Positions 34,153-41,526 of a stretch of DNA of 64,000 nt are shown in pieces. Both the position numbers and the translations under genes were made by a program. The notes beneath the pieces are model-generated. The model was not told the DNA's origin. It made no database searches and was given only the letters and a program-made list of their open reading frames with translations. Positions within the stretch are counted from its first letter, which is position 1. Every line of letters begins with the position of its first letter. This DNA comes from an uncultured Dehalococcoidia bacterium (lineage in GTDB: Bacteria > Chloroflexota > Dehalococcoidia > Lucifugimonadales > CATOSD01), in the NCBI GenBank assembly GCA_951812395.1, contig CATOSD010000002.1, positions 248,001 through 312,000 on the forward strand, written 5' to 3'.

Positions 34153-34224
34153 ACCCTTCCCCCTTGACTGAGGAAGAGCCTGACCTGAGCTTGCCGAAGG
34201 GTAGGGTTAGGATGCGGATGAAGG
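34153..34224 (+). repeat. Composite hairpin repeat with nested GAGCCTG unit
   Basis: A CCCTTCCCCC hairpin unit is split by a second repeat, GAGCCTGACCTGAGCTTGCCGAAGGG, after which the tail TTAGGATG-GGATGAAGG resumes. The same nested arrangement recurs at 41443-41506 and 44971-45037. It lies between efp and xseA. Confidence 0.75.
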
Positions 34225-34229
34225 CCTAG

Positions 34230-34793
34230 CTACACCCGTGACAGGTAGCTGCCGCTGCGCGTGTCGACCTTGATCCGGTCCCCGCGGTTGACGAACAGCG
34301 GAACGTTCACCACAAGCCCCGTCTCGAGCGTCGCCGGCTTGGAGCCGCCCTGCGCCGTGTCGCCCTTGAAGCCGGGGTCTGTCTCGGTCACCTCGAGGTC
34401 CACCGAAACGGGCATCTCTATGGCGACCGGGCTCTCACGGAAGAGCACCAACTCCACGTTCGTCTGCTCTACCAGGTACTGGAGCTCGTCCTTGATCTGG
34501 TCGTCGGACAGGGGAAACTGGTCGTAGGTCTGCACGTCCATGAAGTAGCGGAAGTCGTCGTCCTGGTAGATGTACTGGGCGGTGCGTCGCTCGACGGCGG
34601 CCAGCTTGAACGCCACGTCGTACCCAGAGAACGTGCGCTCCATGAGCCGGCCGCTAACCAAGTCGCGGAACTTGATGCGCATCACGGGCGCGCGCTGTTG
34701 CATCTTGCTGCGCTCGTAGTCGACGACAATGAAGGGGTTGCCGTCCAGCTCGACGGCCATGCCTTTCCTCAGTTCTCCGTAGCTCAGAGTCAT
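34230..34793 (-). CDS. efp: Elongation factor P
   Basis: EF-P binds between the ribosomal P and E sites and relieves stalling at proline runs. The three-domain architecture is complete: the KOW-like domain I, OB domain II with FMDVQTYDQFPLSDDQI, and domain III ending DTDPGFKGDTAQGGSKPATL...GDRIKVDTRSGSYLSRV. The tip of domain I aligns without gaps to E. coli EF-P, but PGKG is replaced by KMQQ, so Gln33 stands where the modified Lys34 would be. No lysyl or rhamnosyl modification is therefore possible at that residue. The length of 187 is normal. It sits in a leftward row after pepP. No epmA/epmB/earP gene is in view. Confidence 0.96.
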   Translation of the reverse strand: MTLSYGELRKGMAVELDGNPFIVVDYERSKMQQRAPVMRIKFRDLVSGRLMERTFSGYDVAFKLAAVERRTAQYIYQDDDFRYFMDVQTYDQFPLSDDQIKDELQYLVEQTNVELVLFRESPVAIEMPVSVDLEVTETDPGFKGDTAQGGSKPATLETGLVVNVPLFVNRGDRIKVDTRSGSYLSRV

Positions 34794-34823
34794 CCCGGAG
34801 CCTCCTCGCGTTGTGCCGATAAG

Positions 34824-34862
34824 TCCCTTCCCCCTCGCGGGGGGAAGTTAGGATGGGGGTGG
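34824..34862 (+). repeat. Short intergenic hairpin repeat
   Basis: CCCTTCCCCCTCGCGGGGGGAAG, then TTAGGATGGGGGTGG, lies between the efp start and the pepP stop. It is one copy of the window-wide family. Confidence 0.8.
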
Positions 34863-34876
34863 ATATCGGATAGGCC

Positions 34877-35959
34877 CTAAACCGCCCTCTCCCGCTTGTG
34901 GGTGGTGGTGATGATGCGGGCGCGACCGTTCTCCAGCACCACGTTGTCTTCGATTCTCACGCCACCCCAGCCGGACAGGTATATGCCCGGCTCGATGGTG
35001 AACACCATGCCGTCTTCGAGCACCTGGTCGGACATAGCGCTCACGCGAGGCTCCTCGTGCACCTCCAGGCCGATGCCGTGGCCCAGGCTGTGGCCGAACG
35101 CTTCGCCGTATCCCGCCTCGGCGATTATGTCGCGCGCTATGGTGTCCAGCTCTTTGCCTGTCATGCCCGAGCGCACCAGGTCCTCGGCCTCGAGCTGCGC
35201 GCGCAGCACGGTGTCGTACACTCGCCGGAACGTCTCGTCCGCCTCGCCGACCAGGACCGTCCGCGTCATGTCGGACGTGTAGCCCTCGTAGACGCAGCCC
35301 ATGTCGATCACGATGGCGTCCCCGTCGCGCACCACCGTGTCGTCCGCGCGGTGGTGGGGCAGGGCGCCGTTCGGGCCGGCGGCCACGATGATGTCGTAGC
35401 CCAGCTTCTCGGTGCCGCGCTCGCGCATCACCTTCTCGAGCTCCCAGGCTATCTCCTTCTCGGTGATCCCCGGCTCGATAGTGGGCGCGACCTGCGCGAA
35501 CGCCTCGTCCCCGATGTGGATCGCCCGTGTCAGCAGCGCCAACTCGTCGGCGTCCTTGATCGCCCTCAGCTTCTCCACGACGCCGGAGACCGGAACCAGC
35601 TCCGGCTTGTTCACGCCTTCGGCATCCTCGATGGCCTTGAGGAACGCCGCGTTGGTGGCGTAGGTCATTTCCGTGGACTCGAACCCGACGCGCTTCGCCC
35701 CCATCTCCGACGCGAGCTGCGGCAGCCAGCCGAGGCTCGCCCTCACCTCATGTACCCGAAAGCCGGGCGACTGCTGCCCCGCCTGCTCGACGTAGCGGAA
35801 GTCGGTCGCCAGAACGGCGTCTCCCTCGCTCACCAGCAGGTATCCCGCGGACCCTGTAAAGCCGGACACGTAGCGCCTGTTCTCCGGCGTGGACACCAGT
35901 ATGGCGTCCAGCTCGTTCTCTTGCAGGGCTGCCCTCAGCCGGTTCAGGCGTTCTCTCAT
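34877..35959 (-). CDS. pepP: M24 aminopeptidase P / Xaa-Pro dipeptidase
   Basis: This is a metallopeptidase that cleaves bonds next to proline. The pita-bread fold has the five metal ligands in order: Asp in IVIDMGCVYEGYTSDMTRTV (both Asp ligands), His in GHSLGHGIGLEVHEEP, Glu in FTIEPGIYL and Glu in VRIEDNVV. The N-terminal creatinase-like domain (residues 1-125) is present. The 360-residue length fits the small bacterial PepQ/YpdF type. GAGGGTGA precedes the ATG. It follows aroQ by 7 nt and is followed by efp; a peptidase for prolyl bonds next to EF-P is a common arrangement in bacteria. Confidence 0.93.
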   Translation of the reverse strand: MRERLNRLRAALQENELDAILVSTPENRRYVSGFTGSAGYLLVSEGDAVLATDFRYVEQAGQQSPGFRVHEVRASLGWLPQLASEMGAKRVGFESTEMTYATNAAFLKAIEDAEGVNKPELVPVSGVVEKLRAIKDADELALLTRAIHIGDEAFAQVAPTIEPGITEKEIAWELEKVMRERGTEKLGYDIIVAAGPNGALPHHRADDTVVRDGDAIVIDMGCVYEGYTSDMTRTVLVGEADETFRRVYDTVLRAQLEAEDLVRSGMTGKELDTIARDIIAEAGYGEAFGHSLGHGIGLEVHEEPRVSAMSDQVLEDGMVFTIEPGIYLSGWGGVRIEDNVVLENGRARIITTTHKRERAV

Positions 35960-35966
35960 CTTTCGT

Positions 35967-36407
35967 TCACCCTCTGTTCTTCATTTCGTCGGCAAAGTAC
36001 TCCAGCGCGTACAGGTATCCCTTCCACCCCAGCCCCGCGATCTGGCCTACGGCGACGTCCGCGACCACCGAGTGGCGCCGGAACTCCTCCCGCGCGTGAA
36101 TGTTGGACAGGTGCACCTCGATTATGGGAAGCCGAGAATCGATCAGCGCGTCGCGCAGCGCCAACCCGTAGTGCGTCAGCGCGCCCGCGTTGACGATGAT
36201 GCCGGAGGCGTCGGGCGCGTTGGCCTGCACGTAGTCGATGATCGCCCCCTCGTGGTTGGACTGGAACGCCTCCAACTCCACGTCGAGGTCGCGCGCGGCC
36301 TCCTCCAGGGCCTCCAGGATGTCATCCAGCGTCTTGACGCCGTAGTACGACGGCTCGCGCGCGCCCAGCATGTTCAGGTTGGGGCCGTTTATCACGAGCA
36401 CTCTCAT
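35967..36407 (-). CDS. aroQ: 3-dehydroquinate dehydratase, type II
   Basis: AroQ dehydrates 3-dehydroquinate in the shikimate pathway by the type II (trans) mechanism. The dodecameric flavodoxin-like fold is marked by VINGPNLNMLGAREPSYYG with the catalytic Tyr, FQSNHEGAIIDYVQ with the conserved NHEG motif, IVNAGALTHYGLALRDAL, and IEVHLSNIHAREEFRRHSVV with the active-site His and Arg. The 146-residue length is exactly typical. It is flanked at 21 nt by the TPR gene upstream and at 7 nt by pepP downstream on the same strand, which suggests co-transcription. Confidence 0.96.
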   Translation of the reverse strand: MRVLVINGPNLNMLGAREPSYYGVKTLDDILEALEEAARDLDVELEAFQSNHEGAIIDYVQANAPDASGIIVNAGALTHYGLALRDALIDSRLPIIEVHLSNIHAREEFRRHSVVADVAVGQIAGLGWKGYLYALEYFADEMKNRG

Positions 36408-36428
36408 CGCGCGAGCCGTCGGCGCCGT

Positions 36429-37874
36429 CTAGCCGGTTGACGCCCGGGCGGCGATGGAGTCGAGCCTGGCGAGCTCCGGCGAGCCGGGATCAGCGTCCTT
36501 CCAGCCCTGCTTCACGCTGTCCACGCCCTTGAGCGCGGCCTCACCGTCACCCGTGCTCACCTGCGCCGTGCTCAGCCACAGCGTGTCCCGCACCGAGGTG
36601 CGCTGGTTCAGGCGGGCCCGCAGCAGGTCTTCCGCCTTGTCGAACTGCTCGGAGCGCAGGTAGGCGGCGAGCAGCGTGTCCTCGAACACCTCTCGCTGCG
36701 CGTGGCTGCCGCCCAGCCGCACAAGCTCGCCCTGGATGGGAGCTATCAGGCTGGCGGACTTGGCGTAGTCGCCCCGGGAGAACGCGCGTATGCCCTTCAC
36801 CAGCGGCAGCGTAACCTCGGCCGCCTGCGCGTTGCCCTCCGCCCCGTACTGGCGGAGGCCCTCGATCATGCGGTCCAGGCCCTCGTCGTCGCCGCTGCCC
36901 GCGAAGGCGAACGCGGCGTGCGCTATGCCAAAGCCCGGCCCGCGCCCGGCGCCGGCGAACTCGGCCTGGTCGCGCACCTCTTGCCACGGCATGGCGGGGG
37001 GAGTGTCGCCATAGAGTTGCATACGCCACATAATCGAGCAGCTATCGGCTATCGAGCTCGTGTTCTTGGACACGACCGAAGGACGTATGGCGTCGCCGTA
37101 CAGCCCGAGCACGTTCTCGTAGCGGCCCAGCGCAAGCTGGAACAGCGCGTGATGCCAGGACAGGTGGACGAAGAACGGGCCCCGCCTATCGTAGTCCTGT
37201 ATCCACTCGCCCAGGAAGCTCTGGCCCGTGGCGTGGTCGCCAAGCTCGAAGTACACGTGCGCGACGGAGTGCGAGGCGTTGCCGTTGTCGGGCCGCTGTT
37301 CGAGCGACCGCTCGGCGTACCGGAGCGCGTCATCGAAGAGTCCCGACTCGTGGTGGGCGAACGCGAAGTTCCCCAGGAACGACCACTCTTCGCCGTAGGC
37401 GTGCTCAACGCCCTTGAGCATCTCCAGCAGTTCGGGCGGGTAGTTCGGCACGCCCGCCGCGCCGCAGCCCATCACCAGCAGCCTGTGACCCGCGTTCAGC
37501 GCCATCGCGTCGTTCGGGTACTCCCGCAGGTGTTCTCGCACCCGCGAGTAGGCCTTGCGACCTTCGCCGCCCACCCACAGCGACACGGTGTCCGCGTAGC
37601 CCTGCACCCGCCTAGACTGCGAGCGAGCCAGTTCGGCGGCGCGCTCGGCGGCCTGTAGCGCCTCCTGTTGCTGTCCGGCGTGCTGCCGCAGCACCGCAAG
37701 CGAGGCGTACGCCGTCGCGAAATCCTCGTCCTCCTCGATTGCCGCCAGGTACTTGGCGTCCGAGCCGAAGTTTCGCGAGAGCGCCAGATCCACACCCTCA
37801 GAGTAGAGTTGAGCCGCCTTCGCGGAAGTGGTGCCCAGGTCCACGCCAAAGCGGTCTTCGAATCCCTTCTGCAT
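36429..37874 (-). CDS. Tetratricopeptide-repeat protein (TTC38-like)
   Basis: This is an all-helical TPR protein of 481 residues without signal peptide or membrane segment. The N-terminal part has SAKAAQLYSEGVDLAL, then repeats such as FATAYASLAVLRQHAGQQQEA, and LLVMGCGAAGVPN. The middle shows SFLGNFAFAHHESGLFDDALRYAERSLE and ASHSVAHVYFELGDHATG, then FFVHLSWHHALFQLALGRYENVLGLYGDAIRP, where H-x-x-AH and H-x-x-WH-x-AL match the TTC38 family. The ATG at 37874 is preferred because AGGAGG lies 8 nt upstream. The partner proteins are unknown. It is the promoter-proximal gene of the leftward aroQ-pepP-efp row and lies downstream of the small-RNA candidate. Confidence 0.85.
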   Translation of the reverse strand: MQKGFEDRFGVDLGTTSAKAAQLYSEGVDLALSRNFGSDAKYLAAIEEDEDFATAYASLAVLRQHAGQQQEALQAAERAAELARSQSRRVQGYADTVSLWVGGEGRKAYSRVREHLREYPNDAMALNAGHRLLVMGCGAAGVPNYPPELLEMLKGVEHAYGEEWSFLGNFAFAHHESGLFDDALRYAERSLEQRPDNGNASHSVAHVYFELGDHATGQSFLGEWIQDYDRRGPFFVHLSWHHALFQLALGRYENVLGLYGDAIRPSVVSKNTSSIADSCSIMWRMQLYGDTPPAMPWQEVRDQAEFAGAGRGPGFGIAHAAFAFAGSGDDEGLDRMIEGLRQYGAEGNAQAAEVTLPLVKGIRAFSRGDYAKSASLIAPIQGELVRLGGSHAQREVFEDTLLAAYLRSEQFDKAEDLLRARLNQRTSVRDTLWLSTAQVSTGDGEAALKGVDSVKQGWKDADPGSPELARLDSIAARASTG

Positions 37875-38146
37875 CGTGCCCACCTCCTAACAATGAGCGA
37901 TTCAATTGACCTGAATCCGTCTACTGGTGGTTATCGCCGGTCGAAACCGTGCTGCGCTCGCCAATCATACAACTTTATGGTACACGTTTGCGGCCCGCCA
38001 GTCAGCACTTTGCAGAGACTTGCAAAAGTTGAGAGGCGACGGTCGGCGGCAGTCAGTTCGCGGCCTGTCACGCACGCGGTGCGCGCCTCGGCCGGCAGGG
38101 GCGGTTTGCAACCTGACGCCCGCGCTGCGCGGGCCCTGGTCCGTAG

Positions 38147-38166
38147 GGGCGGTTCGCGAACCGCCC
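38147..38166. repeat. Perfect 20-bp palindrome
   Basis: GGGCGGTTCGCGAACCGCCC is a perfect inverted repeat preceded by CGTAGG, a form widely seen as a dispersed intergenic palindrome. A partial relative (GGGCGGTTTGCAACC) lies at about 38097. It sits between the TPR gene and the small-RNA terminator. Confidence 0.8.
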
Positions 38167-38224
38167 GCGGTGTTGGCTGCGGGGAACGATTGCCATGTAC
38201 CGCGCCTCTGCGTGTCCCCCGCAC

Positions 38225-38255
38225 AAAAAAGTGGCCCCGCACAAGGCGGGGCCAC
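38225..38255 (-). terminator. Strong intrinsic terminator of the small-RNA candidate
   Basis: Minus strand: GTGGCCCCGC-cttgt-GCGGGGCCAC (10-bp perfect stem, 38255-38231), followed directly by TTTTTT (38230-38225). This is a textbook rho-independent terminator. No protein gene on this strand ends upstream of it, which points to a short non-coding transcript or an attenuated leader. Confidence 0.85.
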
Positions 38256-38374
38256 AAGTGAGAGGTGCTCCAGGGAACACCTACCTGGCGCACCTCTTTC
38301 TACTACTGTCCAATGCGCATCCTCCTTTCTCGAGACCCTCCACAAAGGCTGTCATCCACATCCACTACGTCTCT
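38225..38374 (-). ncRNA. Candidate structured small RNA or attenuated leader
   Basis: A predicted leftward transcript of about 150 nt starts just after a TATAAT box and ends in a strong terminator. Just before the terminator is a second hairpin (38297-38261): AGAGGTGC-g-CCAGG-loop-CCTGG-a-GCACCTCT, a 13-bp stem with one mismatch. Between promoter and hairpin is AAAGGAGG followed at 7 nt by a TTG that opens a ten-codon frame, MDSSRKRCAR, rich in AGA/AGG codons and ending at the foot of the hairpin. This could be a leader peptide. The sequence matches no RNA family I can recognise: there is no SRP, tmRNA or T-box signature. The next gene downstream on this strand is the TPR protein, 350 nt away. 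Confidence 0.55.
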
Positions 38375-38380
38375 GCCCCC

Positions 38381-38408
38381 ATTATATCGCAAGATTCCCA
38401 TCCGTAAA
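38381..38408 (-). promoter_or_regulatory. Promoter of the small-RNA candidate
   Basis: On the minus strand, TTTACG (38408-38403), a 16-nt spacer and a perfect TATAAT (38386-38381). The transcription start is expected near 38374. Confidence 0.6.
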
Positions 38409-38453
38409 GGGCAACGCCCCTCATCAACCGCAAATGAACCCCCGTGCCGCTAG

Positions 38454-39449
38454 ATGCCCGCGCCCCTCTCTCGCTACTCTCACGTCATGGAGCAACATGA
38501 CTGGCGCGAGCTGATGCACCGCTTCGAACAGCACCTGCGCGCGGAACGCGGCCTCGCTGATCTCACCGTGCGCAACTACAGGACGGACCTCGAGCCGCTG
38601 TTCGACTTCATGCTCAAGAACGGCGTGTCGGACTTAAAGGCGCTCGACCGCGCCGCGCTGCGCGCCTACCTCGCCTGGCTCATCGAGCTCGGCTACGTCC
38701 GGCGCAGCGTCGCCCGGAAGGTGAGCGCCCTCCGCACCCTGCTGCGCTGGCTCGTGCGGCTCAAGCTCATCGACGCCGACCCGCTGCCCCGCCGCGGCGT
38801 GATGAAGCTCGACTCCAGGCTGCCCCGCTTCCTCTCCCAGAACGAGGCCGCCAAACTGGTGCAGGCCGCCGATTCCGGTTCGAGGACCGGAATGACGTCT
38901 CCCAGCCGGATCAGGGACCGCGCCCTGCTCGAGCTCATCTACGGCGCCGGACTGCGCGTAAGTGAGGCCCGGGACCTCGACGTCGCCGATCTCAACCTCG
39001 ACGCCCGTGAGCTGCGCGTCGTCGGCAAGGGCTCCAAGCAACGCGTCGTCCTCATCGGCGTCCCTGCTCGCGACGCGCTGTCTCTGTACCTGCGCGACGT
39101 CCGCTCCTCGCTCGCCTCCAAAGACACCGACGGAGCCCTGTTCCTCAACCGCTTTGGCGGCCGTCTGAGTCAGCGGAGCATCCAGCAGAAGGTGCGCTCC
39201 TACGCGACCCAGGCCGGACTCGGCGGCTGGGTCCACCCCCACACCCTTCGCCACTCCTACGCCACCCACATGCTCGAGGGCGGCGCCGACCTCCGCGTCG
39301 TCCAGGAGCTGCTCGGCCACGCCAGCCCCGCCACCACCCAGATATACACCCACGTCACCGGCGCCGAGGCCCGCCGCGTCTACGAGGCCGCTCACCCCCG
39401 CGCCGGCGAAGACGACGACCCGCCCACCGACACCGCACAGGCCCCGTAA
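38454..39449 (+). CDS. XerC/XerD-type tyrosine recombinase
   Basis: This is a site-specific recombinase, probably for chromosome-dimer resolution. The N-terminal SAM-like domain has FEQHLRAERGLADLTVRNYRTDL. The catalytic set is complete: Arg in GAGLRVSEARDL, Lys in GKGSKQRVVLIG, H-x-x-R in HPHTLRHSYATHML, His in LLGHASPATTQIYTHV, and nucleophile Tyr in the same segment. Between the core-binding and catalytic domains, ADSGSRTGMTSPS is encoded by an ATTCCGGT/ACCGGAAT palindrome (38872-38893), an in-frame repeat insertion. The ATG at 38454 or at 38487 (MEQHDW) could be the start. No adjacent attachment site or phage genes are seen, so a housekeeping Xer role is likelier than phage integration. 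Confidence 0.9.
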   Translation: MPAPLSRYSHVMEQHDWRELMHRFEQHLRAERGLADLTVRNYRTDLEPLFDFMLKNGVSDLKALDRAALRAYLAWLIELGYVRRSVARKVSALRTLLRWLVRLKLIDADPLPRRGVMKLDSRLPRFLSQNEAAKLVQAADSGSRTGMTSPSRIRDRALLELIYGAGLRVSEARDLDVADLNLDARELRVVGKGSKQRVVLIGVPARDALSLYLRDVRSSLASKDTDGALFLNRFGGRLSQRSIQQKVRSYATQAGLGGWVHPHTLRHSYATHMLEGGADLRVVQELLGHASPATTQIYTHVTGAEARRVYEAAHPRAGEDDDPPTDTAQAP

Positions 39450-39464
39450 CACGGGCGCCGCCGT

Positions 39465-39493
39465 TTGAAAGCCCGCCCACGCCTTGCTATAGT
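39465..39493 (+). promoter_or_regulatory. Promoter of the FAH-phosphotriesterase pair
   Basis: TTGAAA (39465-39470), a 17-nt spacer and TATAGT (39488-39493) form a near-consensus sigma-70 promoter 54 nt upstream of the FAH-family ATG. GGAGG follows at about 39532, giving a normal leader. Confidence 0.7.
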
Positions 39494-39546
39494 AGCCGGC
39501 ATCCGGCGGCAGGACGCCGCCACTTCCCACGGAGGTCGAGGCCATC

Positions 39547-40326
39547 ATGCGCTGGGTGAGGTATCAATCAGACGGTCAGGCCGTCTATGGCATCGTGGAG
39601 GGCGACCACGTTCAGCCCGTGACCGGCACTCCCTTCGGAGACCACCAGCGGTCCGGCAACCCCGTCGCCCTGGACTCCGTTAAGCTGCTCGCCCCTGTCA
39701 TTCCCCGCACGTTCTACGCCGCCGGCATCAACTACGAAGCCCACGTGCGTGAGGCCGCGACGCTGCTCGGCGCCGAGCCCAACCTGCCCGAAAAGCCCGA
39801 CATCGGGTACCGCGCCAACAACGCCATCATCGCCCACGGCGAACCGATTGTGATTCCCTCCGACGCTACCGAACGCGTGCATTACGAGGGCGAGCTTGTG
39901 GTCGTGATTGGCAAGCAGGCGAAGAACTTGTCGGAGGCCGACGCCCTATCCTGTGTGCTCGGATACACCGTCGGCAACGACGTCAGCGAGCGCACCTGGC
40001 AGGCGTCCGACCGCACTATGTGGCGCGCCAAGAACACCGACACCTTCAAGCCCATGGGACCCTGGATCGAGACCGACGCCGATCTGGAATCGATGCAGAC
40101 CACCGTAACGCTGAACGGGGAAATCCAGATCGAGTTCCCCACCAACGATATGATCTTCGGAGTGGAGACCTACATCAGCGCGATGAGCCGCTACCTCACC
40201 CTCTACCCCGGCGACGTAATCTGGATGGGCACTGACGGCTCTTCCAAGAACCTGAAAGCCGACGACGTGGTCGAAATCGAGATAAGCGGCGTCGGCACCC
40301 TCACCAACCCCCTCGTGGCGGGATAG
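39547..40326 (+). CDS. Fumarylacetoacetate hydrolase-family protein
   Basis: This is a Mg-dependent hydrolase/decarboxylase of the FAH fold, used in aromatic or keto-acid breakdown. Family motifs: FYAAGINYEAHVREA, PDIGYRANNAIIAHGEPIVIP, HYEGELVVVIGKQAKNL with the Glu metal ligand, GYTVGNDVSERTWQ, KNTDTFKPMGPWI and LYPGDVIWMGTDGSS near the C-terminus. The length of 259 is usual for the single-domain members. GGAGG lies about 11 nt upstream of the ATG. The phosphotriesterase-like gene follows 92 nt later after a hairpin repeat. The substrate (acylpyruvate, 2-hydroxyhepta-dienedioate) is undetermined. Confidence 0.92.
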   Translation: MRWVRYQSDGQAVYGIVEGDHVQPVTGTPFGDHQRSGNPVALDSVKLLAPVIPRTFYAAGINYEAHVREAATLLGAEPNLPEKPDIGYRANNAIIAHGEPIVIPSDATERVHYEGELVVVIGKQAKNLSEADALSCVLGYTVGNDVSERTWQASDRTMWRAKNTDTFKPMGPWIETDADLESMQTTVTLNGEIQIEFPTNDMIFGVETYISAMSRYLTLYPGDVIWMGTDGSSKNLKADDVVEIEISGVGTLTNPLVAG

Positions 40327-40344
40327 GCCGGTGCCTTCCACTTG

Positions 40345-40382
40345 TCCCTTCCCACTCGCAGGGGGAAGGTTAGGATGGGGGC
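40345..40382 (+). repeat. Short intergenic hairpin repeat
   Basis: CCCTTCCCACTCGCAGGGGGAAG plus GTTAGGATGGGGGCG lies between the FAH and phosphotriesterase-like genes. The hairpin could adjust expression of the second gene. Confidence 0.8.
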
Positions 40383-40418
40383 GCCCCGCGCCCAGAACCG
40401 AAAGGGAGACGCGCTAAC

Positions 40419-41375
40419 ATGCCAACCATCAACTCCGTCCTCGGTCTCATCGACACCGCCGACATGGGCTTCACCCTGTCCCATGAGCACGTCATCGTCT
40501 CCTCCGCCGGCATCCAGTACGTCTACCCGGAGTTCATCGACCGCGAGGGCACCATCGAGCGCGCCATCGCCCAGCTCAGCGCGGCCCGTGCCGAGGGCCT
40601 GCGCACCATCATCGACGTGACCACCATAGACCTAGGCCGCGACATCCGTATGCTCGAGCAGGTCTCCCGCGAGTCCGGCGTCAACATCATCTGCGCCACC
40701 GGCACCTGGCGCGACATCCCCCGCGTGTTCTGGACCGCCAGCCCGGACGTGATCGCCCCCCTCTACATCCGCGAGATCGAGGAGGGCATCGAGGGCACCG
40801 GCATCAAGGCGGCCATCATCAAGGTCGCCAACGACGTGGGCGGCGTGACCCCGGAGGGCGAGATAATTCTGCGGGCCGCCGCCAGAGCGCACAAGGCCAC
40901 CGGTGTCCCCATATCCACCCACACCTGGGCGCCCGAGCGTGTGGGCGAGCAGCAAGTGCGCATCTTCGAGGACGAGGGCGTGGACCTCAACCGCGTCTAC
41001 GTCGGGCACAGCAACGACACCACCGACACCGATTACCTCGTAGGCCTGCTGGAGAAGGGCGTGTGGATCGGGCTGGACCGTTATCCCGGCGGCCGCACGC
41101 CCGGCACGCCGGACTGGGAAGGCCGCACGCAGACGGCCATGCGGCTGATAGAGGCCGGGTTCGGCCATCGCATCATGCTGGGCCACGACTGGTCCGTCAC
41201 CCTCAGCATCGCCAGCCGCGAAATGCAGGCCGACCGGCGGCGCTACAACCCCGACGGCTACCTGTTCATAACCCGCAAGGTGCTGCCCCGCCTGCTGGAG
41301 CTGGGCGCCACCCAGGACGACGTCGACAACATCATGGTCAATAACCCCCGCCGCTTCTTCGAAGGCGCTCCGTAG
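40419..41375 (+). CDS. Phosphotriesterase-like metal hydrolase (paralogue 2)
   Basis: This is the second phosphotriesterase/lactonase-fold protein in the window, 318 residues. The metal ligands align with paralogue 1: FTLSHEHVIVSS (H-x-H), the bridging Glu/Lys region AAIIKVANDVGG with Lys (unlike paralogue 1, which has Glu), His in PISTHTWAPERVG, His in YVGHSNDTTD and Asp in IMLGHDWSVT. A Lys that can be carboxylated puts it nearer the true PTE/PLL lineage. The C-terminal VLPRLLELGATQDDVDNIMVNNPRRFFEG is conserved. AGGGAG lies 9 nt upstream of the ATG. With the FAH gene it may form a catabolic pair. Confidence 0.9.
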   Translation: MPTINSVLGLIDTADMGFTLSHEHVIVSSAGIQYVYPEFIDREGTIERAIAQLSAARAEGLRTIIDVTTIDLGRDIRMLEQVSRESGVNIICATGTWRDIPRVFWTASPDVIAPLYIREIEEGIEGTGIKAAIIKVANDVGGVTPEGEIILRAAARAHKATGVPISTHTWAPERVGEQQVRIFEDEGVDLNRVYVGHSNDTTDTDYLVGLLEKGVWIGLDRYPGGRTPGTPDWEGRTQTAMRLIEAGFGHRIMLGHDWSVTLSIASREMQADRRRYNPDGYLFITRKVLPRLLELGATQDDVDNIMVNNPRRFFEGAP

Positions 41376-41400
41376 GAGGCTGTGACCCTTCGCACCTAGA

Positions 41401-41506
41401 GTCTCTTTCCCCTCGCAAAGGGAAGGACAGGATAGGGCCAATGTCCCTTCCCCCTCGCAGGGGGAAGAGCCTGCCCTGAGCTTGTCGAAGGGTTAGGATG
41501 GGGGCG
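41401..41506 (+). repeat. Two tandem hairpin repeats, second with nested GAGCCTG unit
   Basis: The first copy (41401-41440) is CTTTCCCCTCGCAAAGGGAAG. The second (41443-41506) is CCCTTCCCCCTCGCAGGGGGAA, then AGCCTGCCCTGAGCTTGTCG and AAGGG, then TTAGGATGGGGGCG. They lie in the 151-bp gap between convergent genes and may serve as a bidirectional terminator. Confidence 0.8.
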
Positions 41507-41526
41507 CCTCCAACTCTACCCCAGCC

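Noticed and set aside
38265..38453. Short plus-strand open frames upstream of the recombinase
   Set aside because: They are antisense to the small-RNA candidate, lack ribosome sites and match nothing.
38454..39449. The tyrosine recombinase as the integrase of the CBASS cassette
   Set aside because: It is 34 kb away, looks like a housekeeping XerC/D, and nothing links it to the glnS site.
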